Source of the DNA: Candidatus Jacksonbacteria bacterium
GTDB lineage: Bacteria > Patescibacteriota > Patescibacteriia > UBA9629 > GWA2-43-13
Assembly: GCA_018698735.1 (NCBI GenBank)
Contig: JABIPD010000055.1
Coordinates: 1-7,998 of the forward strand
DNA: 7,998 nucleotides
Direction: 5' to 3'
Below are positions 1-6,073 of the stretch, piece by piece. Position 1 is the first letter of the stretch, and each line of letters begins with the position of its first letter. Made by a program: the position numbers and the translations under genes. The notes under the pieces are model-generated. The model was not told where the DNA came from and did not search any database. It was given only the letters and a program-made list of their open reading frames with translations.

Positions 1-605
1 AAGGTTTTGGCGGACAGGGCGGGTTTCAGAATGCAAATATTAATTTTGAAGATTTAGGAGATTTGTTTGGGGAGTTTTTTGGCGGAGGTAGACCAAGAAA
101 AGGCCAAGATTATCAAATGTCGGTTGCCATATCTTTTATGGATGCCGTGAAAGGTATAAGCAAAACAGTAAATGTAGATGGCAGAGATTTAGAAGTAACT
201 CTTCCCCGAGGGATTAACGATGGCGAGTCTATCCGACTTTCGGCCCAAGGTGGAGCAGCCCCAGAGGGTGGGCAAGCTGGCGATTTATATATAAAAGTAC
301 GTGTTCAGGCACATAAAGATTTTGAAAGAAGAGGTAACGATATTTTTTCGAATATTCGTGCGCCGTTTTCCTTGTTTATAAAAGGTGGCGCAATAGATGT
401 TCCTACAGTTGATGGTGACGTGGAATTAAAGATTCCTTCAGCTACGGAATCGGGCAAAATTTTTAAACTAAAAAATAAAGGAGTCCCAGATGTACATGGA
501 AGGGGCCGGGGAGATCACTTTGTTGTGGTGCATGTAGAGGTGCCTAAAAAGCTCTCAAAAAAGACAAAAAAAGCGCTCGAGGAGTTAAAAGGTGATGGAG
601 TGTAA
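1..605 (+). CDS. dnaJ: DnaJ-family co-chaperone, zinc-finger-less (type B), 5' truncated
   Basis: Hsp40 co-chaperone that binds unfolded clients and passes them to DnaK in the cytoplasm. The reading frame is already open at base 3, so the N-terminal J domain (with HPD) lies upstream of the window; about 200 residues are visible. In order they show the end of a Gly/Phe-rich linker (GFGGQGGF), a FEDLGDLFGEFFGGG segment, then C-terminal substrate-binding domain I (from KGQDYQMSVAISF through VTLPRGINDGESIRL) and domain II (GDLYIKVRV to the end, including GRGRGDHFVVVHVEVP). The visible part has no cysteine and none of the four CxxCxGxG repeats that interrupt domain I in classical DnaJ, so this is a type B (CbpA/DnaJ2-like) protein. 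A TTG at 63 could be taken as a start, but homology continues upstream of it. Stop is TAA at 603-605. Family assignment is firm; whether it is the main dnaJ of the genome is inference. Confidence 0.93.
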   Translation, partial: GFGGQGGFQNANINFEDLGDLFGEFFGGGRPRKGQDYQMSVAISFMDAVKGISKTVNVDGRDLEVTLPRGINDGESIRLSAQGGAAPEGGQAGDLYIKVRVQAHKDFERRGNDIFSNIRAPFSLFIKGGAIDVPTVDGDVELKIPSATESGKIFKLKNKGVPDVHGRGRGDHFVVVHVEVPKKLSKKTKKALEELKGDGV

Positions 606-612
606 ATTGAGG

Positions 613-641
613 TTGACAATTTTTTAGAGCTGTGTTAATGT
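613..641 (+). promoter_or_regulatory. Sigma-70-type promoter of the structured RNA
   Basis: A perfect -35 box TTGACA lies at 613-618, only 8 bases after the dnaJ stop. A -10-like TAATGT follows at 636-641 with a 17-bp spacer; GTTAAT at 634-639 is an alternative. The predicted transcription start is about 647-649, which is where the first helix of the downstream RNA begins. That coincidence supports the promoter despite its imperfect -10. Confidence 0.6.
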
Positions 642-646
642 GCGCG

Positions 647-787
647 TAGTAAGGAAGTAATGGCGATTAGTGGGCATTTTGCCTTCTTTCAACCATCGCT
701 TAAGAGCTGTATTCTTAGGGGTAACTAAGTTAAGAATGCACATTCCTTACGAGGCCGACGACACCCCAATCGTCAGCTTCTTTTTTT
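647..787 (+). ncRNA. Structured RNA of unknown family, kissing-loop pseudoknot
   Basis: About 140 nt of non-coding sequence folds by inspection into nested helices. P1 is GTAAGGAA 649-656 with TTCCTTAC 743-750 (8 bp). P2 is 662-667 with 695-700, enclosing a small GGC/GCC hairpin (673-675 with 681-683). P3 is TGTATTCTTA 708-717 with TAAGAATGCA 731-740 (10 bp, one wobble). P4 is 751-761 with 770-780 (11 positions, one mismatch, one wobble) followed by a T-tract. The P3 loop contains GGGGT (718-722) and the P4 loop contains ACCCC (763-767), fully complementary, so a 5-bp kissing interaction is predicted. P1 and P4 abut and could stack. The element has its own promoter and terminator, and the next gene has a separate promoter, which argues for a stand-alone RNA over a riboswitch. 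It lacks the landmarks of tmRNA, RNase P and SRP RNA, and is branched, not rod-like as 6S RNA is. Function unknown. Confidence 0.72.
751..787 (+). terminator. Intrinsic terminator closing the structured RNA
   Basis: The stem 751-761 with 770-780 has one C/A mismatch and one G-U pair around an 8-nt loop (CACCCCAA) and is followed by seven T at 781-787. It should end both the RNA and any read-through from dnaJ, which has no terminator of its own. The loop carries the ACCCC that is complementary to the P3 loop, so loop kissing could affect termination (inference). Confidence 0.85.
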
Positions 788-802
788 AAAAAAAAATTGG
801 AG

Positions 803-860
803 TCTTATTTTTAAAATAAGAAAATTTGCTAATAAATAGGCCTAAAATTGGTTTTTTAGG
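803..860. promoter_or_regulatory. Two AT-rich palindromes upstream of the sigma-4/HARE gene promoter
   Basis: An inverted repeat TCTTATTTT / AAAATAAGA (803-811 and 813-821, 9-bp arms, 1-nt centre) is followed by CCTAAAA / TTTTAGG (841-847 and 854-860, 7-bp arms). The second ends 7 bases before the -35 box at 868. They could be operator sites or weak hairpins; in such AT-rich sequence they may also be chance. No protein can be assigned. Confidence 0.3.
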
Positions 861-867
861 AAAATGC

Positions 868-896
868 TTGACAATATCGTTATCTTTTTGTATAGT
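868..896 (+). promoter_or_regulatory. Near-consensus sigma-70 promoter for the sigma-4/HARE gene
   Basis: TTGACA at 868-873, a 17-bp spacer, and TATAGT at 891-896 (5 of 6). The predicted start is about 903, giving a leader of about 40 nt before the ATG at 943. Confidence 0.85.
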
Positions 897-942
897 CTTA
901 ATGTTATTCATTATTTAAGAGGAGCTTGTCAATCTTCTTCTT

Positions 943-2082
943 ATGGCAGAAAAGCAAACAGATACCCTTTTGGACACCGTTTTAGAGACCGAACAAGCCA
1001 AACAGCAGGCCGATTTTGTGCCTTCAACTGTTTTAAAAACACTTCTTTCCGAAATTAACGAAAGAGAACAAGAAGTGATTGCTCGTCGGTATGGACTTTC
1101 TGGTAAAAAGAAAGAAACACTCGAATCTATTGGTTCGTCTTTTAGTGTAACTCGAGAACGAGTTCGACAGATCGAAAACGCAGCACTCAGACATCTTAGA
1201 CAGTCCGACTCATTTAAAGGAGTATCACAAAAAATGTCTAAAAATATTGGGCAGATTATTTCTGTGCATGGTGGAATTATGGAAGAGAATCACCTTATTT
1301 CGGAGCTTCTTTCTCATCTTTCAGAAACCAGCCCAGAAGATGCACATGTTTTGTTTTTCTTAAAAGCACTCGAAAGCAACGATATTGTAGAAGTAAAAGA
1401 AGACGATATTTTTAACTCTAGTTGGAGACTTTCTCACTCAGATACAGAATTCCCTGGCAACCATATTGCTGAATTGGCATCTATTTTTACGAATACAAAA
1501 TCTCCGTTAACTCACGAAGATATTACAACTCAGTTACAGGAGCAAGCGTTTTACACAGCAAATAAAGATAAATTAAATCAGACGGTTATTCTTGCTCATC
1601 TTAACCTTGGAAAACAGTTTAACAAAAATCCATTCGAGCAATGGGGATTAGTAACATGGAAAACAATTACACCAAAACGAATGGGAGATAAAATTTTCTT
1701 AGTACTTCAGCAGTACGAAAAACCACTTCATTACAGAGAAATTACCGAAAAGATTAACGATTACAGTTTCGACCACAAGAAAGCTCATGCTCCAACTGTT
1801 CATAACGAGCTTATCTTAGACGACAGATATGTGCTTGTTGGTAGAGGAATGTATGCGTTAAAAGAATGGGGATTCGAACCAGGTGTTGTTTCCGATGTTA
1901 TCGACCGAGTACTTGAAGTAGATGGGTTGCCACTTACACGAGACGAAATTATAGACAGAGTATTAAAAAAGCGGTTTGTAAAACGCGGAACAATCTACTT
2001 AGCACTTACCGATAAATCAAGATTTAATAGAACAAAAGACGGCAAGTATTCCAAGAAAGAAAAAGTAGCCCAAACAGCATAA
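943..2082 (+). CDS. Sigma-70 region 4 / HARE-HTH DNA-binding protein
   Basis: A 379-residue predicted transcription-associated DNA-binding protein. Residues about 35-88 are a sigma-70 region 4: LSEINEREQEVIARRYGL, then the helix-turn-helix with recognition helix TRERVRQIENAALRHLR at 70-86, the segment that in true sigma factors reads the -35 box. Residues about 247-310 look like a HARE-HTH winged helix (PLHYREITEKI ... ALKEWGFEPG), the fold found in the delta subunit (RpoE) of Firmicutes RNA polymerase. Residues about 98-163, 174-239 and 315-370 look like further winged-helix units, the last containing PLTRDEIIDRVLKKR. There is no region 2 or 3 and hence no -10 recognition, so it is unlikely to be a complete sigma factor; a polymerase-associated regulator or chromatin-like protein is more likely (inference). 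The next in-frame stop upstream is TAA 916-918 and ATG 943 is the only standard start before the domain. The only purine-rich stretch (917-924) is 18 nt away, too far for a normal ribosome site. Single-gene transcript with its own promoter and terminator. Confidence 0.85.
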   Translation: MAEKQTDTLLDTVLETEQAKQQADFVPSTVLKTLLSEINEREQEVIARRYGLSGKKKETLESIGSSFSVTRERVRQIENAALRHLRQSDSFKGVSQKMSKNIGQIISVHGGIMEENHLISELLSHLSETSPEDAHVLFFLKALESNDIVEVKEDDIFNSSWRLSHSDTEFPGNHIAELASIFTNTKSPLTHEDITTQLQEQAFYTANKDKLNQTVILAHLNLGKQFNKNPFEQWGLVTWKTITPKRMGDKIFLVLQQYEKPLHYREITEKINDYSFDHKKAHAPTVHNELILDDRYVLVGRGMYALKEWGFEPGVVSDVIDRVLEVDGLPLTRDEIIDRVLKKRFVKRGTIYLALTDKSRFNRTKDGKYSKKEKVAQTA

Positions 2083-2099
2083 TAATCGAAATTATATAC

Positions 2100-2123
2100 A
2101 AAAGACCGCAATCGCGGTCTTTT
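2100..2123. terminator. Bidirectional intrinsic terminator after the sigma-4/HARE gene
   Basis: A perfect 10-bp stem, AAAAGACCGC (2100-2109) and GCGGTCTTTT (2114-2123), around a 4-nt loop AATC. It has A-tract and T-tract flanks and sits 17 bases after the stop codon. Confidence 0.92.
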
Positions 2124-2148
2124 GTAATTGCCGTCATCATGGTATAAT
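2121..2148 (+). promoter_or_regulatory. Extended -10 promoter of the TraG-like operon
   Basis: A perfect TATAAT at 2143-2148 is preceded by TG-n (TGG, 2140-2142), an extended -10 element. The -35 is weak (TTTGTA at 2121-2126, spacer 16) and overlaps the tail of the terminator, which fits an extended -10 promoter. The predicted start is about 2155, leaving a leader of about 100 nt before the GTG at 2257. Confidence 0.75.
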
Positions 2149-2162
2149 ACACGGTAATTGAT

Positions 2163-2215
2163 AGGTGGATATGAGAATGATATAAAGATCACTGCCCTTG
2201 GCGTGGAATCTTTTT
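2163..2215 (+). promoter_or_regulatory. Leader hairpin with T-tract, possible attenuator
   Basis: In the leader of the operon, AAAGAT (2184-2189) pairs with ATCTTT (2208-2213), CAC (2190-2192) with GTG (2203-2205) and GCC (2194-2196) with GGC (2200-2202), with one bulged T, a GA bulge and a CTT loop. The 3' arm runs into TTTTT (2211-2215), giving a terminator-like shape inside the 5' UTR. Just upstream, AGGTGG (2163-2168) precedes ATG 2171 and a four-codon frame MRMI ending at TAA 2183-2185, which overlaps the hairpin base. This resembles translation-coupled attenuation, but it could also be a short independent transcript or chance. Confidence 0.45.
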
Positions 2216-2256
2216 AGTCATATTCTTGCTTAGTATCATTATACATTTGTATTTCT

Positions 2257-3648
2257 GTGGAAATAGACCTTTCGTTCTGGCTTGAACTTGGAAATTATCA
2301 TCCATATATTGTTATGTGGAGGCTTCTTCTTATCGGAGGATGGCTTCCTTTTGTGCTTGCTTTAACATGGGGGCTTAAAGAAACCTGGCTCTATTGGCGA
2401 CAGGTACGATGGGCTGGAACGCTTAAGTATGTGGTGCTTGCAATAGATGTTCCAAGAGATAACGATCAATCACTGGTAGCGATGGAGAGTTTTTTGTCGC
2501 TTCTTTCTGGAACCAAAAGAAATATTACCAAATGGGAAGAATGGTGGCATGGAATGTTTCAAATTAAGCACAGTCTTGAAATCGTGAGTATCGATGGCTA
2601 TATTCAATATATTGCTCGCGTAGAAGAAAGATATCGCCAGAATGTTGAATCTGGGATTTATGCTCATTTTCCAGATGCAGAAATAACAGAAGTAGAAGAC
2701 TACACAAAAGATTTACCAGCCGAATTTCCAAACGAAGAAGGCTGGAGTATTTGGGGAACAGAATACGAACTGGTAGATAACCCGGATTATTATCCAATAA
2801 AAACATGGATAGATTTTGAACACCAATTTGGTGATAGGTATTTTATAGACCCAGTAGCTCAGTTTTTAGAAATGCTTTCGTCACTTCAACGTGGTGAACA
2901 ATTTTGGCTTCAGTTTGTTATAACCCCTTCACCTCCTGGCTGGCAAAAAAAAGCGATGGGAGAAATTAATAAACTTATCGAACGTGATCTTCCTAAAGAT
3001 AAAGACAAAACATTGGAAGTAGTAGAAAAAGTATTTGCACCATTGCATGCTGTGTCGAGAGAAATTGTGGGCCAAGAAATTCTTGGGCTAGCAGAAGGCG
3101 CACGAGACGAAGAAAACAGATGGCCAACCATGATGCAACACATGACAGAAGGAGAAAAAAACCAAGTTAAGGCAATCGAGATGAAAATTTCGAAGGTAGC
3201 TTTTCAGACAAGAATTCGAGCTATCTATTGGGCGAAAGACGAAGTGTTTAATATTCAACGTTTTGTTACTCATTTTCATGGATATTTTAAACAATTCGCT
3301 TCAGACATGAATGCACTTAGTAGGAATACGCGAACCAAAACCTCGACAGACTACTTTATGACGCGCTATCGTACTAAAATTCGAAAAAGAAAGATTGTTA
3401 AAAATTATAAAATAAGAGAAAATACTGCCGGAGCAAATGGATCGGTGTTTAATATAGAAGAATTGGCAACGCTATGGCATTTTCCAACACAAGATATTCG
3501 AGCGCCTTTGGTTGGACAAGTTGCTTCGAAACGCTCAGAACCGCCTACTGCACTTCCTATTGAAGGAGGCACTCAAGGTGTAAGGCCTATTCAAACGGCG
3601 GCTGCGAAGGCTCCTCCACCAACAGAAATTCCTGTAGAAAATACTTAA
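2257..3648 (+). CDS. Membrane-anchored N-terminal partner of a TraG-like conjugative ATPase
   Basis: A 463-residue protein with one predicted membrane helix at about 16-39 (MWRLLLIGGWLPFVLALTW), then a large soluble part presumably in the cytoplasm. The soluble part starts as LKYVVLAIDVPRDND (57-70) and has a mixed alpha/beta region to about 230 and a helical, charged region (about 230-385). A conserved-looking ELATLWHFP (402-410) is followed by a Pro/Ala-rich tail. I recall this domain order, ending in an LWH(F/L)P motif, as the N-terminal half of single-chain TraG/VirD4-like ATPases of CPR bacteria and relatives, where the P-loop domain follows directly; here the P-loop domain is the next gene. 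A role anchoring the ATPase to the membrane is inferred. The start is GTG 2257: an in-frame TAG at 2215-2217 limits the frame and no other standard start lies between. There is no Shine-Dalgarno; TATACA at 2240-2245 could support a near-leaderless message. First gene of a three-gene operon. Confidence 0.78.
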   Translation: MEIDLSFWLELGNYHPYIVMWRLLLIGGWLPFVLALTWGLKETWLYWRQVRWAGTLKYVVLAIDVPRDNDQSLVAMESFLSLLSGTKRNITKWEEWWHGMFQIKHSLEIVSIDGYIQYIARVEERYRQNVESGIYAHFPDAEITEVEDYTKDLPAEFPNEEGWSIWGTEYELVDNPDYYPIKTWIDFEHQFGDRYFIDPVAQFLEMLSSLQRGEQFWLQFVITPSPPGWQKKAMGEINKLIERDLPKDKDKTLEVVEKVFAPLHAVSREIVGQEILGLAEGARDEENRWPTMMQHMTEGEKNQVKAIEMKISKVAFQTRIRAIYWAKDEVFNIQRFVTHFHGYFKQFASDMNALSRNTRTKTSTDYFMTRYRTKIRKRKIVKNYKIRENTAGANGSVFNIEELATLWHFPTQDIRAPLVGQVASKRSEPPTALPIEGGTQGVRPIQTAAAKAPPPTEIPVENT

Positions 3649-3649
3649 T

Positions 3650-5455
3650 ATGGAAAAACCTCTTAATAAACCATCAGACCTTGTTTTGTTTGCTCAAACG
3701 AACTTTCGCAATAGGAATGTTCGTTTTGGGATTAAAACAGACGACAGACGTCGTCATATGTATTTAATTGGAAAAACGGGAATGGGCAAGTCGACCGTGC
3801 TCGAGAATATGATTATTGCAGATATTATGGCTGGTCGTGGAGTGTGTGTTGTTGACCCGCATGGAGATTTAGTAGAGAAAGTATTAGATTATATACCCTC
3901 TCATCGAGTAAACGATACTATTTATTTTAACCCAGCAGACCAAGATTTTCCGATTGCATTTAATGTTTTAGAAAGTGTCGACGACCAGCAAAAACATTTG
4001 GTGGCATCTGGTCTTATTGGGGTGTTTAAGAAAATTTGGGCAGATTCATGGGGGCCTCGGTTAGAGTATGTTTTACGAAATGCGGTGTTAGCATTAATGG
4101 ATTATCCCGGAAGTACGCTTCTTGGAATTATGAGAATGCTTACCGATAAAGCGTATAGAAAAAAGGTTATTTCTCATATAGACGACCCAGTGGTGCGTGC
4201 CTTTTGGGTAGAAGAGTATTCAAAATATCCTGATAAGTTTCAGACAGAGGCAATTGCGCCGATTCAAAATAAAGTCGGGCAGTTTTTGTCTTCTAGTATT
4301 ATTCGAAATATTGTAGGTCAAGTAAAATCTACTATAGATATGAGAGATATTATGGATGAGAAGAAAGTTTTGTTATTAAATCTTTCGAAGGGCCGAGTAG
4401 GAGAAGATAATTCTTCTTTGCTTGGGGCTATGATGATTACCAAGGTTCAACTAGCAGCGACGAGCAGAGTAGACATGCCAGAAGAAGAGAGAAAAGATTT
4501 TTATTTATATGTAGACGAGTTTCAAAATTTTGCGACAGATTCATTTGCGAGTATTCTTTCTGAAGCCAGGAAATATAGATTAAATTTAATTATTGCACAT
4601 CAATATATAGAACAGCTATCAGAAAGTGTTCAGGCCGCAGTATTTGGCAATGTTGGAACCCTTACAGTGTTTCGGGTTGGTGCGACAGATGCAGATTTTT
4701 TAGTAAAAGAATTCGAGCCCGTGTTTACAGAAGTAGATTTGGTTAATCTGCCAAAATGGAGTGTGTACATGAAGTTGATGATAGACGGTGTTTCTTCTGA
4801 GCCTTTTTCTGCTGCAACCATGCCTCCTTTACCCGTAGAAGAAACCCAGCAAAGAGATAAAATTGTTGCAGTCTCTCGAGAGCGATATGCTGCTTCTCGT
4901 GTTGAAGTGGAAGACAGAATTATGAGGTGGAGTGGTGTTCTTACCGAAGACGGAACCGAAAGGATAGACGCATCAGCCCCTGGTGGTGGAAGAATGAATG
5001 CTAATGCCTCTCGTTCGGAACCGCCAAAAGAACCAAAACCAAAACGTGATAAGTCTTCAGATTTCCCAGCCGAGTGCGATGCCTGTAAAAAACAGACTAC
5101 CGTTCCGTTTAAACCAGATCCTTCTAGGCCTGTGTATTGTGAAGAGTGTTACCCTGAATACAAGAATAAGAAGAACGAGGAATCTGAAGAGAAAAAAGAT
5201 CCACCCAAAGAACCAGAGCAAAGTAAACCTCCTGAAAGTAAACAGAAGCACGAACCAGAGCCAGCCCAGCGCTCGGAGAGTATTGTGTTAGATACTGGGC
5301 CTTCGGTCTCACTCGATTCCTTAAAGAAGTCTTCCTCACAAGGTTCTTCTTCATCTCAACAATCTTCCAGGGGAGGGCGGGGGCGAGGAAGAAGAAATAG
5401 TAGTCAGCAACGCCCAGAAAAGCAGCAACAAGATAAGAATCAACCTAATGTATGA
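3650..5455 (+). CDS. TraG/VirD4/HerA-like P-loop ATPase with CxxC-x17-CxxC zinc ribbon
   Basis: A 601-residue type IV secretion-like coupling ATPase, expected to form a ring that moves DNA or protein at the membrane. It has Walker A GKTGMGKS at 41-48, the family signature VDPHGDL at 68-74, WGPRLEYVLRNAVLAL at 134-149, Walker B FYLYVDE with D289/E290, followed by a helix and the IIAHQY motif (314-319). The FRVGATDADFLVKEF region follows (341-355). After about 460 the protein changes to a Lys/Glu/Pro-rich linker that holds a zinc ribbon with C476, C479, C497 and C500, spaced exactly CxxC-x17-CxxC. The tail has an IVLDTGPSVSLDSL motif, a Ser-rich stretch and an RG-rich cluster (GGRGRGRR), then a Gln-rich end. 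Such tails often bind nucleic acid (inference). No membrane helix, so it depends on the upstream protein for anchoring. It starts one base after the previous stop (TAATATG), so translation is probably coupled. Exact substrate unknown. Confidence 0.9.
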   Translation: MEKPLNKPSDLVLFAQTNFRNRNVRFGIKTDDRRRHMYLIGKTGMGKSTVLENMIIADIMAGRGVCVVDPHGDLVEKVLDYIPSHRVNDTIYFNPADQDFPIAFNVLESVDDQQKHLVASGLIGVFKKIWADSWGPRLEYVLRNAVLALMDYPGSTLLGIMRMLTDKAYRKKVISHIDDPVVRAFWVEEYSKYPDKFQTEAIAPIQNKVGQFLSSSIIRNIVGQVKSTIDMRDIMDEKKVLLLNLSKGRVGEDNSSLLGAMMITKVQLAATSRVDMPEEERKDFYLYVDEFQNFATDSFASILSEARKYRLNLIIAHQYIEQLSESVQAAVFGNVGTLTVFRVGATDADFLVKEFEPVFTEVDLVNLPKWSVYMKLMIDGVSSEPFSAATMPPLPVEETQQRDKIVAVSRERYAASRVEVEDRIMRWSGVLTEDGTERIDASAPGGGRMNANASRSEPPKEPKPKRDKSSDFPAECDACKKQTTVPFKPDPSRPVYCEECYPEYKNKKNEESEEKKDPPKEPEQSKPPESKQKHEPEPAQRSESIVLDTGPSVSLDSLKKSSSQGSSSSQQSSRGGRGRGRRNSSQQRPEKQQQDKNQPNV

Positions 5456-5838
5456 AACTTCAATTCGAACACCCGCTAGCAGAAACAATGCAGTATTTTT
5501 TAAAGCGAGCAGGCTATAAGGAAATTTTTGATAGAAGAAGCAATAAACATTCGTGGATACGGCAACTTAATAGAAGTGGGAGATATCCTAGATTCCATTT
5601 ATATATTGTAAACGAAACCCCTGGTAGCCAGGCAATAGACATTCATTTCGATGCCTTGCGCCCACTCCATAGAACAGAAGCTTCTACTTCGGAGAACTCT
5701 GGGCCGGTTTTAGACCAGGAAGTAGAAAGAATTAAGGGGTTAGCAACCGGTTCTTTGCCGTCTATTCAATCATCGGAGGTAAAACAGCCTAAGAAAGAAG
5801 TAAAGAAAAAATCTTGGTTTGAGAAGATTTTTGGTTAG
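5452..5838 (+). CDS. Small conserved-type protein linked to the TraG-like ATPase
   Basis: A 128-residue protein whose ATG overlaps the ATPase stop by four bases (ATGA), so it is translationally coupled and probably works with it. Residues 1-73 look like a compact alpha/beta domain: HPLAETMQYFLKRAGY, an Arg-rich middle, the strand-like PRFHLYIV and then AIDIHFDALRP. A more polar part containing LDQEVERIKGL (87-97) follows. The C-terminus is a Lys-rich linker ending in KKKSWFEKIFG, an aromatic/basic tail of the kind that can dock on a protein or membrane surface. No cysteine, signal peptide or membrane helix. I recall proteins of this pattern next to TraG-like ATPases in CPR genomes but know no function. 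Its usual partner, not its own sequence, suggests an accessory role in transfer. Confidence 0.8.
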   Translation: MKLQFEHPLAETMQYFLKRAGYKEIFDRRSNKHSWIRQLNRSGRYPRFHLYIVNETPGSQAIDIHFDALRPLHRTEASTSENSGPVLDQEVERIKGLATGSLPSIQSSEVKQPKKEVKKKSWFEKIFG

Positions 5839-5850
5839 GAAAAATTGAAC

Positions 5851-5986
5851 ACCACCCCGACCCTCGCCAACCCGCAGGCTCGAGTCACCCCTCCTTCTAA
5901 AGGAGGGGACAAGGCAGTTCGATCCGACCTGTCGACCTCTTTCTGAGAGTGTCTGGGAAGCCTTTGGCGAAGTGACTGGGGGTGGT
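5851..5986. repeat. Palindromic GC-rich repeat element A
   Basis: A 136-bp non-coding element bounded by ACCACCCC (5851-5858) and its inverse GGGGTGGT (5979-5986). Inside is a perfect 9-bp hairpin CCCCTCCTT / AAGGAGGGG (5888-5896 and 5900-5908, loop CTA), and GTCAC (5884-5888) faces GTGAC (5972-5976). It is clearly GC-richer than the neighbouring genes. The layout, with nested inverted repeats, no coding potential and a position just after an operon, fits a dispersed palindromic repeat. Copy number cannot be seen from this window. Confidence 0.65.
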
Positions 5987-6038
5987 TTGCACTATCTCAA
6001 TTGGGACTAAAACACAAAGACAACGCAAAACATCAATA

Positions 6039-6071
6039 AAATAAACGGCTCATGTGATGAGCCGTTTATTT
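6039..6071. terminator. Strong 15-bp bidirectional hairpin terminator
   Basis: A perfect 15-bp stem (6039-6053 with 6057-6071) around a GTG loop, with core ACGGCTCAT / ATGAGCCGT. The flanks are A/T-rich on both sides (AAATAAA before, TTTATTT within and after). It is the best terminator for the three-gene operon, although it lies about 200 bp past the last stop, beyond repeat A. Confidence 0.85.
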
Positions 6072-6073
6072 AT

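Noticed and set aside
647..787. Assigning the RNA to 6S RNA, tmRNA, RNase P, SRP RNA or a known riboswitch
   Set aside because: It is branched, not rod-like, is too short for tmRNA or RNase P, and lacks the SRP tetraloop region and T-loop motifs. A separate promoter precedes the next gene, arguing against a cis-riboswitch.
901..918. Five-codon frame MLFII at the predicted transcription start of the sigma-4/HARE gene
   Set aside because: Very short, no ribosome site, and expected by chance in AT-rich sequence.
864..1058. Open frame of 64 codons overlapping the start of the sigma-4/HARE gene
   Set aside because: It begins upstream of and runs through a near-consensus promoter (868-896), overlaps a well-supported gene in another frame and has no recognisable features.
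943..2082. Calling the protein a complete sigma-70 factor
   Set aside because: Only region 4 is visible; regions 2 and 3 are absent and the rest is winged-helix-like.
4998..5291. 97-codon frame inside the ATPase tail
   Set aside because: Alternate frame of a low-complexity Lys/Glu/Pro-rich coding region; the main frame holds an exact zinc ribbon.
5453..5455. UGA recoding as glycine (Gracilibacteria-type code)
   Set aside because: Reading through this TGA meets a stop within a few codons, and the TGA sits in an ATGA overlap with the next gene, so it is a normal stop.
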